Source of the DNA: Anaerolineae bacterium
GTDB lineage: Bacteria; Chloroflexota; Anaerolineae; Anaerolineales; Anaerolineaceae
Reading direction: 5' to 3'
DNA: 64,000 bases
Assembly (NCBI GenBank): GCA_013314735.1
Contig: JABUFD010000001.1
Coordinates: 62,001 to 126,000, forward strand
Within the stretch, counting starts at the first letter, position 1; each line of letters begins with the position of its first letter. The position numbers and the translations under genes are program-made. The notes under the pieces are model-generated. The model ran no database searches. It saw only the letters and a list, made by a program, of their open reading frames with translations, and was not told the origin of the DNA. Positions 8,461-16,765 of the stretch are shown here, piece after piece.

Positions 8461-10392
8461 TTATGCGCTGCGGAACACCTCCTGGATGGCAAGCGCGGCA
8501 GGCTTAAGGCTGCCGTCAACGTTGATGACCGCGGTGTTGGCGGTGCAGGGGAAGCAGTCATGCCCCATCCAGAAGATGACCCCGCCCACGCGCGGGAATT
8601 TGTCCTTCAGGCTGCGCGCCACGATGCGCAGTGCCTGCGCCTGGCGTTCCTGGCTCCACGCGATATAGTCTTCGAGGGTGCTGTCTTCCTGACCGCCCTG
8701 CTGCAGGTATAGGTCCCACTCGATCCACCAGCTGGTGCGCTGCCACAGCGGGTTGCTGCCGTTGGCCGGCATGGCGGGGAAGTCACCGCGGGTGGCTTCG
8801 ATGATGGCGGCTGAACTGGCGGATGGCGCGCCGACCTCGGAGTGGAACAGCGCGTCGCAATCCTGCCAGTAGCGTTCCCACACCGCCAGGTCGGGGTCGG
8901 CTTTCCATGGGCCATGCACATCCCAATGCAGACCCTTGCCGAAGTCCTCGCGGTTGGCGCTGAAGCGCGGACCGGATGAACTGGTGGCGACAAAGCGGTG
9001 CTGCGGGTCCATCTCCTGTACAATCGCCGCGAAGCGCGCGATCAGCGGATGCGAGAGCCCGACCGGCACGCCTTCTGGCTCCAGTTCCATTAATTCGTTA
9101 CCGCCGCCCCACATCAGCAGGCAGGGGTGGTGGTGTTTGCGCTCGATGTAGCTGCGCGCGATCCCGGACAATTCCGCGATGCTGCGCGCGTCATCAGGCG
9201 GGTAGTTGTCCACCCCGGAACTCGAAAGCGGGAATTCCTGCCATACCAGGATACCCAGCTGGTCGCATAGGTCGAAGAAGATGTCTTTTTCGAGGTGGGC
9301 GCCGCCCCACATGCGCAGGATGTTGCAGCCCATGTTGCGGTAGTGTTCCAGCCGCAGGCGGTAATCGGCTTCGGTCACATCGGCGAAATTGGGCCGGATC
9401 GGGGTCCAGTTGAAGCCCTGCAGGAACAACGCTTCGCCGTTGACGGCGCACAGCCACGGGTCCGCGCCTTGTGGCGCGCCTTCGCACGGCAGCCAGTCGA
9501 TTTGCTTGAAGCCCACCGTGCGCTCCTGCTGCGCGAGGAGTTCGCCGTTGGCATCCAGCAGGCACACCAGCAGCTGGTAGGTTTTGGCTTCGCCCCTGCC
9601 GTTCGGCTGCCACAGTTCCACCGGGATGGCGTCCCATGCCAGCCCATGCTGCCGGAAATCCTCCAGCGGGAGGGTTGTGCCTTTGAGGATATCCGCCTCA
9701 TCCGAAAGCTGCACCCACAGCGAGGCGCCGTTGGTGCCCTGCACATCCGCCTGGAGGGTGAGTGAACCGAGGCTGGCGGCCGCATCGGCATCGCTGTGGA
9801 TGCGCAGGCCGCTGATCACATCCGGGGTGATCTCTTCGAGGGTGAGGCGGTCCCAGATGCCGATCTGCACCAGGCGCGAGACCCAGTCCCAGGTGTAATA
9901 GAAACGCGCCTTCCACTCGGTCATCTGCGAGGTGCGTCCCAGCTGCCCCAGCCAGCGCGGCGGGCAATCGAAGATGATCGAGAGCACGTTACCGGCAGCC
10001 TGCGGCGCGTTGCCGAGGTCGAAACGCACCGGCAGGTGGGTGCTGTGGAATTCGCCGATCAGGGTGTGGTTGAGGTAGACCCAGCCGCGGTCATCCAGTC
10101 CGGCGGCGTTGAGGCGGAATTGTGTGCCTTCTGCAAACCAGTCATCCGGCAGGTCGGCCTGGTAGATCCAGTGGCGGTTTTCGACCCATTCGCAGGCGCG
10201 CGCGTTGAGGCCCACGTTCCAATCCGGCAGGATGCCGGCGTTGCGCAGCGCCAGCTGCACCGAGCCGGGCACCGGCGCGGGGATGGCGGGTTGTTCGGCG
10301 ACCGCGGGCAGGTTGGGGTTGATGCGCCAGGCGAAGGGGATGGTACTGACCAGGCGCCAGGACAGGTGCGATAGATCGTGGATGGTGGGCAT
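8461..10392 (-). CDS. glycoside hydrolase family 2, beta-mannosidase-like
   Basis: A 643-residue enzyme starting at the ATG at 10392, which has AGGAG upstream; the open frame further upstream reads through repeats and is not coding. The N-terminal jelly-roll (about 10-185) contains PVPGSVQLALRNAGILPDWN, ENRHWIYQADLP and GLDDRGWVYLNHTLIGEF, all typical of beta-mannosidases and related GH2 enzymes. An immunoglobulin-like domain follows, then a TIM barrel (about 310-640) with GFNWTPIRPNFADV, NILRMWGGAHLEKD and VWQEFPLSSSG. The acid/base is Glu433 in WGGGNELMELEPEG and the probable nucleophile is Glu519 in FHSEVGAPS. No signal peptide is seen, so it probably acts in the cytoplasm on imported oligosaccharides. 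Mannoside specificity is likely but not proven. Confidence 0.85.
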   Translation of the reverse strand: MPTIHDLSHLSWRLVSTIPFAWRINPNLPAVAEQPAIPAPVPGSVQLALRNAGILPDWNVGLNARACEWVENRHWIYQADLPDDWFAEGTQFRLNAAGLDDRGWVYLNHTLIGEFHSTHLPVRFDLGNAPQAAGNVLSIIFDCPPRWLGQLGRTSQMTEWKARFYYTWDWVSRLVQIGIWDRLTLEEITPDVISGLRIHSDADAAASLGSLTLQADVQGTNGASLWVQLSDEADILKGTTLPLEDFRQHGLAWDAIPVELWQPNGRGEAKTYQLLVCLLDANGELLAQQERTVGFKQIDWLPCEGAPQGADPWLCAVNGEALFLQGFNWTPIRPNFADVTEADYRLRLEHYRNMGCNILRMWGGAHLEKDIFFDLCDQLGILVWQEFPLSSSGVDNYPPDDARSIAELSGIARSYIERKHHHPCLLMWGGGNELMELEPEGVPVGLSHPLIARFAAIVQEMDPQHRFVATSSSGPRFSANREDFGKGLHWDVHGPWKADPDLAVWERYWQDCDALFHSEVGAPSASSAAIIEATRGDFPAMPANGSNPLWQRTSWWIEWDLYLQQGGQEDSTLEDYIAWSQERQAQALRIVARSLKDKFPRVGGVIFWMGHDCFPCTANTAVINVDGSLKPAALAIQEVFRSA

Positions 10393-10439
10393 GGGGGTTC
10401 TCCTTTTTTCTGTGTTGGTTCGTCCCCAATTATACTGCG

Positions 10440-10655
10440 GATGGTGGATTCTCACCTCGACAAACCCGGGGGCGTGTGATTCTGTGCGGTTCTCCCCTCG
10501 ACAGCACTTCGATGGAAAATGTGAGAATCTCCCCTCGACAGGCTCGGGGAGCGGGTTAATGGAGCCTGTGATTATGTTAGGTTCTCCCCTCGACAGCACT
10601 TCGGTGGTTGGTGAGCCTGTCGAACCACAGGCTCAGTGTAAAGCTCGGGGAGCGT
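10440..10655. repeat. cluster of REP-like palindromic repeat units
   Basis: Intergenic stretch with no gene. The core CCCCTCGACAG recurs: 10488-10511 and 10580-10603 are identical over 24 bases; 10526-10553 carries the same core followed by GCTCGGGGAGCG; 10449-10472 is a decayed copy. At 10609-10655 an inverted unit reads GAGCCTGTCGAA, then CACAGGCTCAG, and ends in another GCTCGGGGAGCG. The pattern resembles the REP/BIME-type elements (cGACAGGCTCaGGGAGCG) scattered in many bacterial chromosomes. Confidence 0.75.
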
Positions 10656-10715
10656 GATAAATTGGGGAGCGTTTTGATGGGGGCGTGTGAACCGGACGGG
10701 GGTTTCGGGTGTGGC

Positions 10716-11612
10716 TTATCCGTCCAGGTGGGCATCGAGGGCGTCGAAGACGGCGGGGTCCTTGTCGATGTCGAATTTACGGCCGTAGAGCGCACCGGAG
10801 GCGAGCATCGCCGGCAGGTCTTCCATCCCCAGGTCTTTGGGATGGCCGCTGTCCTCGCGCCACAGCGCGAAATGGTTGTCTGAATTGACCACATGCGCGG
10901 CAAAGGGGGAGTTCATCAGCAGCGTCTGGTAGAAATATTCGGCGGCATGGTAAGTGAAGTGGAAATAGCGCAGCAGTTTTTTGCCCTCCGCGGTGCGCAA
11001 GTAAGACTCGATAAATTCCACGCAGTCCCGTGTCAACTGCCACCAGAAGGAACCCTTGTAACCGCTGAAGCCGTTGGGCAGTGTGCGCACCCGTGGCAGC
11101 AACAGCGACAGGATGCCATCGAACAGGCGCGTTTGCCAGCCGCCTTCACCCTGGTGCGGGAACCACAGATGCCTGCCGCGGCGCCACAGGTGATGGGAAT
11201 ACAGGCGGTGCCTGGTGTCCGCGGCCATGTGCTCGCGGTCGCGGTATTCAAAGAACTGCGCGCCTTCGCCGGCGGCGAGGGTATCACAGATTACGGGGTG
11301 TGGCTGCAGGGGGTAATCCTGCCCGCTCAGCAGGACGGCATAATCATAGTCGAAATCACTTTCCACCAGGGTGCGGATGCAATTCAATGAAGCCTGCACC
11401 ATGCTGAAATCGCCCCAATAGATCGGCAGGCGCGGGGCAAAGCGCATATTGGGCTGGCTGTCATAGGCCGCATGCGCCTGCTCAAAAAAGTCGGGCTGGC
11501 AGTTGCTGGAAAAATGGAATACAAACACATTCCCGCCGCGGTTGAGCTGGTTGACCAGCCGCGCCAGCTGCGGGTACTTGTGGTGGGCAATGATGAGATA
11601 GGCGATTTTCAT
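10716..11612 (-). CDS. core-2/I-branching-type glycosyltransferase (GT14-like)
   Basis: A 298-residue protein with the family's opening (MKIAYLIIAHHKYPQLARLVNQL), then NVFVFHFSSNCQPDFF, PIYWGDFSMVQASLNCIRTL, DYAVLLSGQDYPLQP (about 92-106), KGSFWWQLTRDCVEFI and YFYQTLLMNSPFAAHV. These blocks match bacterial members of the beta-1,6-N-acetylglucosaminyltransferase (core-2/I-branching) family, which transfer sugars without a classical DxD motif. It is cytoplasmic, with no membrane helix. It is transcribed divergently from the NDP-sugar operon starting at 11724 and may use its product, but donor and acceptor are unknown. The 111-bp divergent region is AT-rich and could carry both promoters (a possible + strand TTACAA at 11669 and CATAAT at 11691). 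Confidence 0.8.
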   Translation of the reverse strand: MKIAYLIIAHHKYPQLARLVNQLNRGGNVFVFHFSSNCQPDFFEQAHAAYDSQPNMRFAPRLPIYWGDFSMVQASLNCIRTLVESDFDYDYAVLLSGQDYPLQPHPVICDTLAAGEGAQFFEYRDREHMAADTRHRLYSHHLWRRGRHLWFPHQGEGGWQTRLFDGILSLLLPRVRTLPNGFSGYKGSFWWQLTRDCVEFIESYLRTAEGKKLLRYFHFTYHAAEYFYQTLLMNSPFAAHVVNSDNHFALWREDSGHPKDLGMEDLPAMLASGALYGRKFDIDKDPAVFDALDAHLDG

Positions 11613-11723
11613 ACGATGGTTTTCTTCCCCAAAATGGTTGGAATGGTGGTATTGACTGGCAGATAATGTTACAATCCTCTATGAATATATCATAATTTAC
11701 TATTAAAAAAAGGGGTCATTCGC

Positions 11724-12503
11724 ATGAAAGTGGTCATCCTGGCAGGCGGGTATGGCACCCGCATCAGTGAAGAAACCGGCGTCAAGCCCAAACCGATGGT
11801 CGAAATCGGCTCCCAGCCAATTTTGTGGCATATCATGAAAATCTACTCCGCCTATGGGCTGAACGAGTTCATCATTTGCCTGGGCTACAAGGGGGAGACC
11901 ATTGTCGACTATTTCAAGAATTATTACCTGCGGGCGGCGGACGTGACCTTTGACCTGGCGGCAGACCGGGTGCAGGTGCACAGCAACCACGTGGAGCCGT
12001 GGAAGGTCACCTTGGCGCAGACCGGGCTGAAGACGATGACCGGCGGACGCATCCGCGCGGTGCGCGACTACATCGGCAACGACACCTTCTGCCTCACCTA
12101 TGGTGACGGCGTCAGCGACCTCGATATTGCCGCCCTGGTCAATTTCCACCGCCAGGAAGGCGCGCTGGTAACGCTGACCGCGGTCAAGCCGCCGGGGCGC
12201 TTTGGCGCTTTCTCGCTGCCCGATGGCGAAAACCGTATTTACAACTTCCGTGAAAAATCGGATGTGGACAGCGCTTGGATCAACGGTGGTTTTTTCGTAG
12301 TGGAACCGGCTGCGCTGGATTACATCGATGGTCACGCCACAGTATGGGAGTACGAACCGCTGCAGCGCATCGCGGCGGAAGGCAAACTCTCTGCCTACCG
12401 GCACTACGGCTACTGGCAGAACATGGATACCCTGCGTGACAAGAACGTACTGGACAGCCAGTGGAACAGCCCCAACCCGCCCTGGAAAATCTGGCAGGAT
12501 TGA
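11724..12503 (+). CDS. rfbF: glucose-1-phosphate cytidylyltransferase
   Basis: A 259-residue nucleotidyltransferase making CDP-glucose from glucose-1-phosphate and CTP. The N-terminal signature MKVVILAGGYGTRISEETGVKPKPMVEIG and IMKIYSAYGLNEFIICLGYKG are those of RfbF and distinguish it from the RmlA thymidylyltransferases. FCLTYGDGVSD (about 130-140) holds the metal-binding Asp, and INGGFFVVEPAALDYI and GYWQNMDTLRDKN near the end are also family-typical. Length matches the family (about 257). It is the first gene of a five-gene + strand operon, and an AAAAAAAGGGG run serves as ribosome site. The usual partner CDP-glucose 4,6-dehydratase (RfbG) is not obviously next to it. Confidence 0.9.
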   Translation: MKVVILAGGYGTRISEETGVKPKPMVEIGSQPILWHIMKIYSAYGLNEFIICLGYKGETIVDYFKNYYLRAADVTFDLAADRVQVHSNHVEPWKVTLAQTGLKTMTGGRIRAVRDYIGNDTFCLTYGDGVSDLDIAALVNFHRQEGALVTLTAVKPPGRFGAFSLPDGENRIYNFREKSDVDSAWINGGFFVVEPAALDYIDGHATVWEYEPLQRIAAEGKLSAYRHYGYWQNMDTLRDKNVLDSQWNSPNPPWKIWQD

Positions 12504-12529
12504 TCATTCACCCCGAAAGGAAACCCCGC

Positions 12530-13552
12530 ATGAACATTCTGGTAACAGGCACCCACGGCTTTATTGGCGTGATGATGGGCGCGTACCTGCGCAATCAGGG
12601 CCACAGCGTCACCGGACTCGATACCGGCTTTTATAGCGACGGCTGGCTGTATGACGGCGTGGAACCGGTGGAGCATACCATCTGCAAGGATATCCGCGCC
12701 GTAACGGAGAGCGACCTGGCGGGCTTTGACGCGGTGGTGCACCTGGCGGAACTCTCCAACGATCCGCTGGGCAAACTGAACCCGACCATCACCTACCAGA
12801 TCAACCACCAGGGATCGGTGCACCTGGCGCAGCTGTGCAAGGCGGTGGGCATACCGCGTTTTGTGTATGCCTCCTCGTGCAGTGTCTATGGGCTGGGATC
12901 GGATGATTTCAAGACCGAAGAATCGGAGGTCAACCCGCTGACGGCGTACGCGGAATGCAAGGTGATGGTGGAGCGTGACGTTTCCGCCCTGGCAGATGAC
13001 TACTTTTCACCCACCTTCCTGCGCAATGCCACCGCCTACGGGGCATCGCCGCGCATCCGCTTCGATGTGGTGCTCAACAACCTTTCTGGTATGGCGTGGA
13101 CGCAGAAGCAGATCGCCCTCACCAGTGATGGGCGGCCGTGGCGCCCGTTGGTGCATGTCCTCGATATCTGCCAGGCCTTCAGCCGCGTACTGGAGGCCCC
13201 GCGCGCCGTAGTGCACAACCAGGTGTTCAACGTGGGTGACACGCGCGAGAACTACCGCGTGGTTGAAATCGCCCGCATCGTGGCGGAGGTATTCCCTGAT
13301 TGTGTGCTGACGGTCGGCACTTCTGACCAGGATGACCGCAGTTACCGGGTTTCGTTTGACAAGATTCACCGCGTTCTGCCGGAATTTGCCTGCCAGTGGG
13401 ATGCGCGCAAAGGGGCGCAGCAGCTGTACCAGGTGTTCGAGCAGATCAAGATGGAAGCGGATACCTTCGGCTTTCGCGCCTTCACCCGTCTCAAGCAGTT
13501 GCAGCACCTGATTGCGGTCGGGCAGATAGATGACCAGTTTTATTGGAAATAA
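12530..13552 (+). CDS. NAD-dependent sugar epimerase/dehydratase (extended SDR)
   Basis: A 340-residue extended short-chain dehydrogenase acting on a nucleotide sugar. The ATG at 12530, preceded by GAAAGGAAA, is preferred over an upstream in-frame start inside rfbF. The cofactor motif is GTHGFIG (residues 7-13). The active site is YASSCSVYG with Tyr-x-x-x-Lys in TAYAECK. The C-terminal substrate lobe contains RNATAYGASPRIRFDVVLNNL and VHNQVFNVGDTRENYRV. It is shorter than typical CDP-glucose 4,6-dehydratases and does not begin with their FWKGKRVLVTGHTGFKG-like sequence. It may be the dehydratase of this pathway, an epimerase or a ketoreductase. It lies 26 bp downstream of rfbF. Confidence 0.85.
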   Translation: MNILVTGTHGFIGVMMGAYLRNQGHSVTGLDTGFYSDGWLYDGVEPVEHTICKDIRAVTESDLAGFDAVVHLAELSNDPLGKLNPTITYQINHQGSVHLAQLCKAVGIPRFVYASSCSVYGLGSDDFKTEESEVNPLTAYAECKVMVERDVSALADDYFSPTFLRNATAYGASPRIRFDVVLNNLSGMAWTQKQIALTSDGRPWRPLVHVLDICQAFSRVLEAPRAVVHNQVFNVGDTRENYRVVEIARIVAEVFPDCVLTVGTSDQDDRSYRVSFDKIHRVLPEFACQWDARKGAQQLYQVFEQIKMEADTFGFRAFTRLKQLQHLIAVGQIDDQFYWK

Positions 13553-13562
13553 TGAGGATGCA

Positions 13563-14834
13563 ATGATGACACAACCAACCGACACCCGCTGCCGTTCCTG
13601 CGGCGCCGCCCATTTGCAGATGATCGTTTCATTGGGGCGGGTTCCCCTTGCGAACTCCCTGTTAAAGGAAGCAGACCTGCGCCAGCCGGAAGCGGTTTTC
13701 CCGCTGGATGTGGTGTTCTGCCCGGATTGTTCGCTGGTGCAGATCACCGAAACCGTCTCGCCGGAATTGTTATTCGGCGAATACCTGTATTTTTCCTCAT
13801 TTTCGGATACGGTGGTGGACAACGCGCGCAGCATTGTTGAACGCATGGTGCAGGAGCGCGGGTTGGATGGCACTTCGCTGGTGGTGGAAATTGCCAGCAA
13901 TGACGGCTACCTCTTGCAGTTTTACCAGCAGGCCGGGGTGGGGGTGCTGGGGATCGAACCGGCGCGCAACATCGCGCGGGTAGCGGAGGAAAAGGGGATT
14001 CCCACCCGCTGCATCTTCTTCGGCGATGAAACGGCCGCTGCCCTGGCAGCGGAAGGCATCCGCGCCGATGTGATGCACGCCAACAATGTCCTAGCGCACG
14101 TGGCCGACCTGAACGGGGTGGTGGAAGGTTTCCGGCAACTGTTGAAACCAGATGGCGTGGCAGTGATTGAAGTGCCCTACCTGCGTGACCTGATCGAGAA
14201 GGTCGAATTCGACACCATCTACCACGAGCACCTGTGTTATTACTCACTGACGGCGTTGGAAGCCCTGTTCCAGCGCCATGGGCTGGTGATCGCGGATGTG
14301 GAACGCATTGCGATTCACGGCGGTACCCTGCGCCTGTTCGCGGAAGCGCTGCGCGGCCCTGCCGAAGCGCAGTATTCCAGCCGTGTGCGCCAGCTGCTGG
14401 CGGAAGAGCAGCAGCTGGGGATGGATGCCTTCCCGTATTACCAGCGTTTTGGCGATCGGATCGATGCCCTGCGCCGGGAACTGGCGGTGCTGCTGCGCCG
14501 TCTCAAGGCGGAGGGGAAGCGGATTGCGGTATACGGGGCTTCCGCCAAAGGCTCCACGTTGATGAATACCTTCGGCCTGGGGGCAGACCTGCTCGATTAC
14601 GTTGTGGACCGCAGCACCGTCAAGCAGGGGCTGTACACTCCCGGCAACCACCTGCCGATCCTGGCGCCTGAGAATCTGCTCAAAGACCAGCCCGACTATG
14701 TCTTGTTATTGACCTGGAATTTCGCGCGTGAGATCCTTGGACAACAGCGGGAATACCTGGCACGCGGCGGGAAATTCATCCTGCCGATCCCGCAGGTGCG
14801 GGTGGTGGACGCGGCGGAGGCGGAGGGGCTGTGA
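13563..14834 (+). CDS. sugar C-methyltransferase, class I SAM-dependent
   Basis: A 423-residue methyltransferase with the three-part architecture of deoxysugar C-methyltransferases (TylC3/NovU-like). It has an N-terminal zinc-binding domain with CRSCG and FCPDCSLVQ (about 8-58), a SAM-binding Rossmann domain (VVEIASNDGYLLQFYQQAG..VLGIEPARN, about 100-130; ADVMHANNVLAHVADLNGVV), the FDTIYHEHLCYYSL segment, and a C-terminal domain with GKRIAVYGASAKGSTLMN. The ATG pair at 13563/13566 follows GAGGATGCA; an upstream in-frame ATG lies inside the previous gene. It ends in a GTGA overlap with the epimerase gene. It indicates a branched-chain sugar, with methyl usually added at C3 of a 4-keto intermediate. 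Confidence 0.9.
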   Translation: MMTQPTDTRCRSCGAAHLQMIVSLGRVPLANSLLKEADLRQPEAVFPLDVVFCPDCSLVQITETVSPELLFGEYLYFSSFSDTVVDNARSIVERMVQERGLDGTSLVVEIASNDGYLLQFYQQAGVGVLGIEPARNIARVAEEKGIPTRCIFFGDETAAALAAEGIRADVMHANNVLAHVADLNGVVEGFRQLLKPDGVAVIEVPYLRDLIEKVEFDTIYHEHLCYYSLTALEALFQRHGLVIADVERIAIHGGTLRLFAEALRGPAEAQYSSRVRQLLAEEQQLGMDAFPYYQRFGDRIDALRRELAVLLRRLKAEGKRIAVYGASAKGSTLMNTFGLGADLLDYVVDRSTVKQGLYTPGNHLPILAPENLLKDQPDYVLLLTWNFAREILGQQREYLARGGKFILPIPQVRVVDAAEAEGL

Positions 14835-15373
14835 TCTTCACCGAACTGCCGCTGCCCGGCGCGTACCGGGTTGCCCTTGACCGCCGCGAGGATGACCGCG
14901 GCTGGTTCGCGCGCGCCTTTTGCACACGGGAGTTCGCCGAAAACGGCCTGCCAACCGCGATCATGCAGTCCAATCTTTCCTATAATACCGCTTCGGGCAC
15001 GCTGCGCGGGATGCACTACCAGCGGGAACCGTACGGCGAGGCAAAGCTGGTGCGGGTGATCCAGGGACGGGTCTACGATGTGATCATCGACCTGCGGCCG
15101 GTTTCCCCCGCCTATTGCCGCTGGTATGGAACCGTGCTGGACAGCGGTAATGCCGCGGCGTTGTACATTCCCGCCGGCATGGCGCACGGTTTTCTCACCC
15201 TGGAGGATGAAACGGTTGTGCATTATGAGATGTTTACCGAATATCACGCGCCATCAGCGGCCGGTGTGCGCTACAATGATCCCCTGTTCGGGATCGAATG
15301 GATCGCGCCGGTGCGGGTGATCGCGGAAAAAGACAGGCAGTGGGCGGATTACCAGCCCGAGGGAGGTGAATGA
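14831..15373 (+). CDS. dTDP-4-dehydrorhamnose 3,5-epimerase family protein
   Basis: A 180-residue cupin of the RmlC family, which epimerises C3 and/or C5 of NDP-4-keto-6-deoxysugars. Landmarks: DDRGWFARAFCTREF (family 'D.RG.F...f'), QSNLSYNTASGTLRGMHYQ with the catalytic-type His66, VRVIQGRVYDVIIDLR, and YIPAGMAHGFLTLEDETVVHY. It starts at GTG in a 4-base overlap (GTGA) with the methyltransferase stop and ends in an ATGA overlap with the next gene. In deoxysugar clusters carrying a C-methyltransferase, this family often acts as a 5- or 3,5-epimerase after dehydration. The nucleotide is probably CDP, given rfbF. Confidence 0.9.
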   Translation: MIFTELPLPGAYRVALDRREDDRGWFARAFCTREFAENGLPTAIMQSNLSYNTASGTLRGMHYQREPYGEAKLVRVIQGRVYDVIIDLRPVSPAYCRWYGTVLDSGNAAALYIPAGMAHGFLTLEDETVVHYEMFTEYHAPSAAGVRYNDPLFGIEWIAPVRVIAEKDRQWADYQPEGGE

Positions 15374-16677
15374 TGATGGAAATCATACGGCGCGCGCTGC
15401 GGCAATATGCCGATGCTAACGGTCCGCTGCGGATCGGGATGATTGGGGCGGGTTTCATGGGGCGGCCGGTGGCGCAACAGATCACGCGCTATGTGGCGGG
15501 AATGGAGATCGCTGCGATCGCCTCGCGGAAAATTGAGGACGCGGTGCATGCCTATCGAAATGCCGGGGTGGAGGAAACTGTCCGGGTGGATTCGGTGGCG
15601 GCGTTGGCTTTGGCCCTTCAGCACCGCCAGCCGGCCGTGATGGAAGACGGGCTGCTGTTATGCCAGGCGGAGGGTATTGATGTGGTGCTTGATATGACCG
15701 GCAATGCGCCCTTCGCTGCCCGGGCCGCATTGTCGGCTTTTGCGCATGGCAAGCATTTTATTACTTATACTGCCGAACTGGTTTCCGTCGCCGGGTCGAT
15801 CCTCGATCACAAGGCCCGCGAAGCCGGGGTTGCCTTCAGTATGGCTGACGGTGACCAGCCGGGTGTGATCATGAACCTGTGGCATTTTGTCAACAGCATT
15901 GGCATCCAGCCGCTGGTATGCGGCAACATCAAAGGCCTGCAGGATCCCTACCGCAACCCCACCACTCAGGAAGGATTCGCGCGGCAATGGAACCAGAAGC
16001 CCCACATGGTCACCTCCTTTGCGGATGGCACCAAGGTTTCATTTGAGATGTCCGTGATTGCCAATGCCACCGGGATGCGCGCGCCGAAACGGGGGCTGAA
16101 TGGTTTTGACCTGGCGCCCGGTTTCCCGGTGGAAGATCTCACCCGCTATTATGATTACGAAGCATTGAAAGATACGGAGGGGATTGTCGATTACGTGGTG
16201 GGGGCTTCCCCTGCGCCGGGAATTTACATCATCGGCGGGACGGATGACCCGGTGCAGCGCCAATACCTGCGGCTGTACAAGCTGGGTGAGGGTCCGTTGT
16301 ATACCTTTTATCGTCCGTATCACCTGTGCCATTTCGAGGTGGGCTACAGCATTGCCCGGGCGGTGTTGCTGCATGACCCTGTGCTGACCACGACCGGCCC
16401 GGCTCGCGTTGAGGTGGTGGCGATTGCCAAGCGCGACCTGAAAGCCGGTGAAGTGCTGGATGGGATTGGGTATTACATGACATACGGCGAATGTGAAAAC
16501 GCATCCGTGGTACAGCGGGAAGGCTTGCTGCCGATCCTGTTTGCCGCCGGGTGCCGCCTCAAACACGATCTTCGCCGCGATACCGCCATCCGGCTGGCTG
16601 ATGTGGAACAACCCGCCGGCGATATTCTGCGTGCCCTGTATGAGGAACAGATGGCAATGTTCCCGGTGGGGATATAA
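15370..16677 (+). CDS. NAD(P)-dependent oxidoreductase with SAF domain
   Basis: A 435-residue protein. The N-terminal half is a homoserine-dehydrogenase-like Rossmann domain (RIGMIGAGFMGRPVAQQI at about 21-38, IDVVLDMTGNAPFAARAALSAFAHGKHFITY). It continues with ADGDQPGVIMNLWHFVNSIG and the long YRPYHLCHFEVGYSIARAVL segment. The C-terminal 90 residues look like a SAF domain (VEVVAIAKRDLKAGEVLDGIGYYMTYGE). Proteins of this type occur in sugar-biosynthesis clusters, but their reaction is poorly defined. The start overlaps the epimerase stop by four bases and a GGGAGG ribosome site lies just upstream. It is the last gene of the operon; ketoreduction of the modified sugar is a plausible but unproven role. 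Confidence 0.8.
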   Translation: MMMEIIRRALRQYADANGPLRIGMIGAGFMGRPVAQQITRYVAGMEIAAIASRKIEDAVHAYRNAGVEETVRVDSVAALALALQHRQPAVMEDGLLLCQAEGIDVVLDMTGNAPFAARAALSAFAHGKHFITYTAELVSVAGSILDHKAREAGVAFSMADGDQPGVIMNLWHFVNSIGIQPLVCGNIKGLQDPYRNPTTQEGFARQWNQKPHMVTSFADGTKVSFEMSVIANATGMRAPKRGLNGFDLAPGFPVEDLTRYYDYEALKDTEGIVDYVVGASPAPGIYIIGGTDDPVQRQYLRLYKLGEGPLYTFYRPYHLCHFEVGYSIARAVLLHDPVLTTTGPARVEVVAIAKRDLKAGEVLDGIGYYMTYGECENASVVQREGLLPILFAAGCRLKHDLRRDTAIRLADVEQPAGDILRALYEEQMAMFPVGI

Positions 16678-16687
16678 AACCAGTTTG

Positions 16688-16715
16688 TTGGCATTTGCTG
16701 CTTTTCACGTATAAT
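16688..16715 (+). promoter_or_regulatory. sigma-A-type promoter of degV
   Basis: -35 TTGGCA (16688-16693), 16-bp spacer, -10 TATAAT (16710-16715), 50 bp upstream of the degV ATG. It separates degV from the preceding sugar operon. Confidence 0.65.
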
Positions 16716-16765
16716 TAATCAATCGTCATTGTTCAGGGGTGTTGGGATTTCGCAAGGAGACCGCT

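Noticed and set aside
10205-10657. Plus-strand open frame over the glycosidase 5' end and repeats
   Set aside because: It reads through the REP-like units and the antisense of the GH2 gene; no protein signature.
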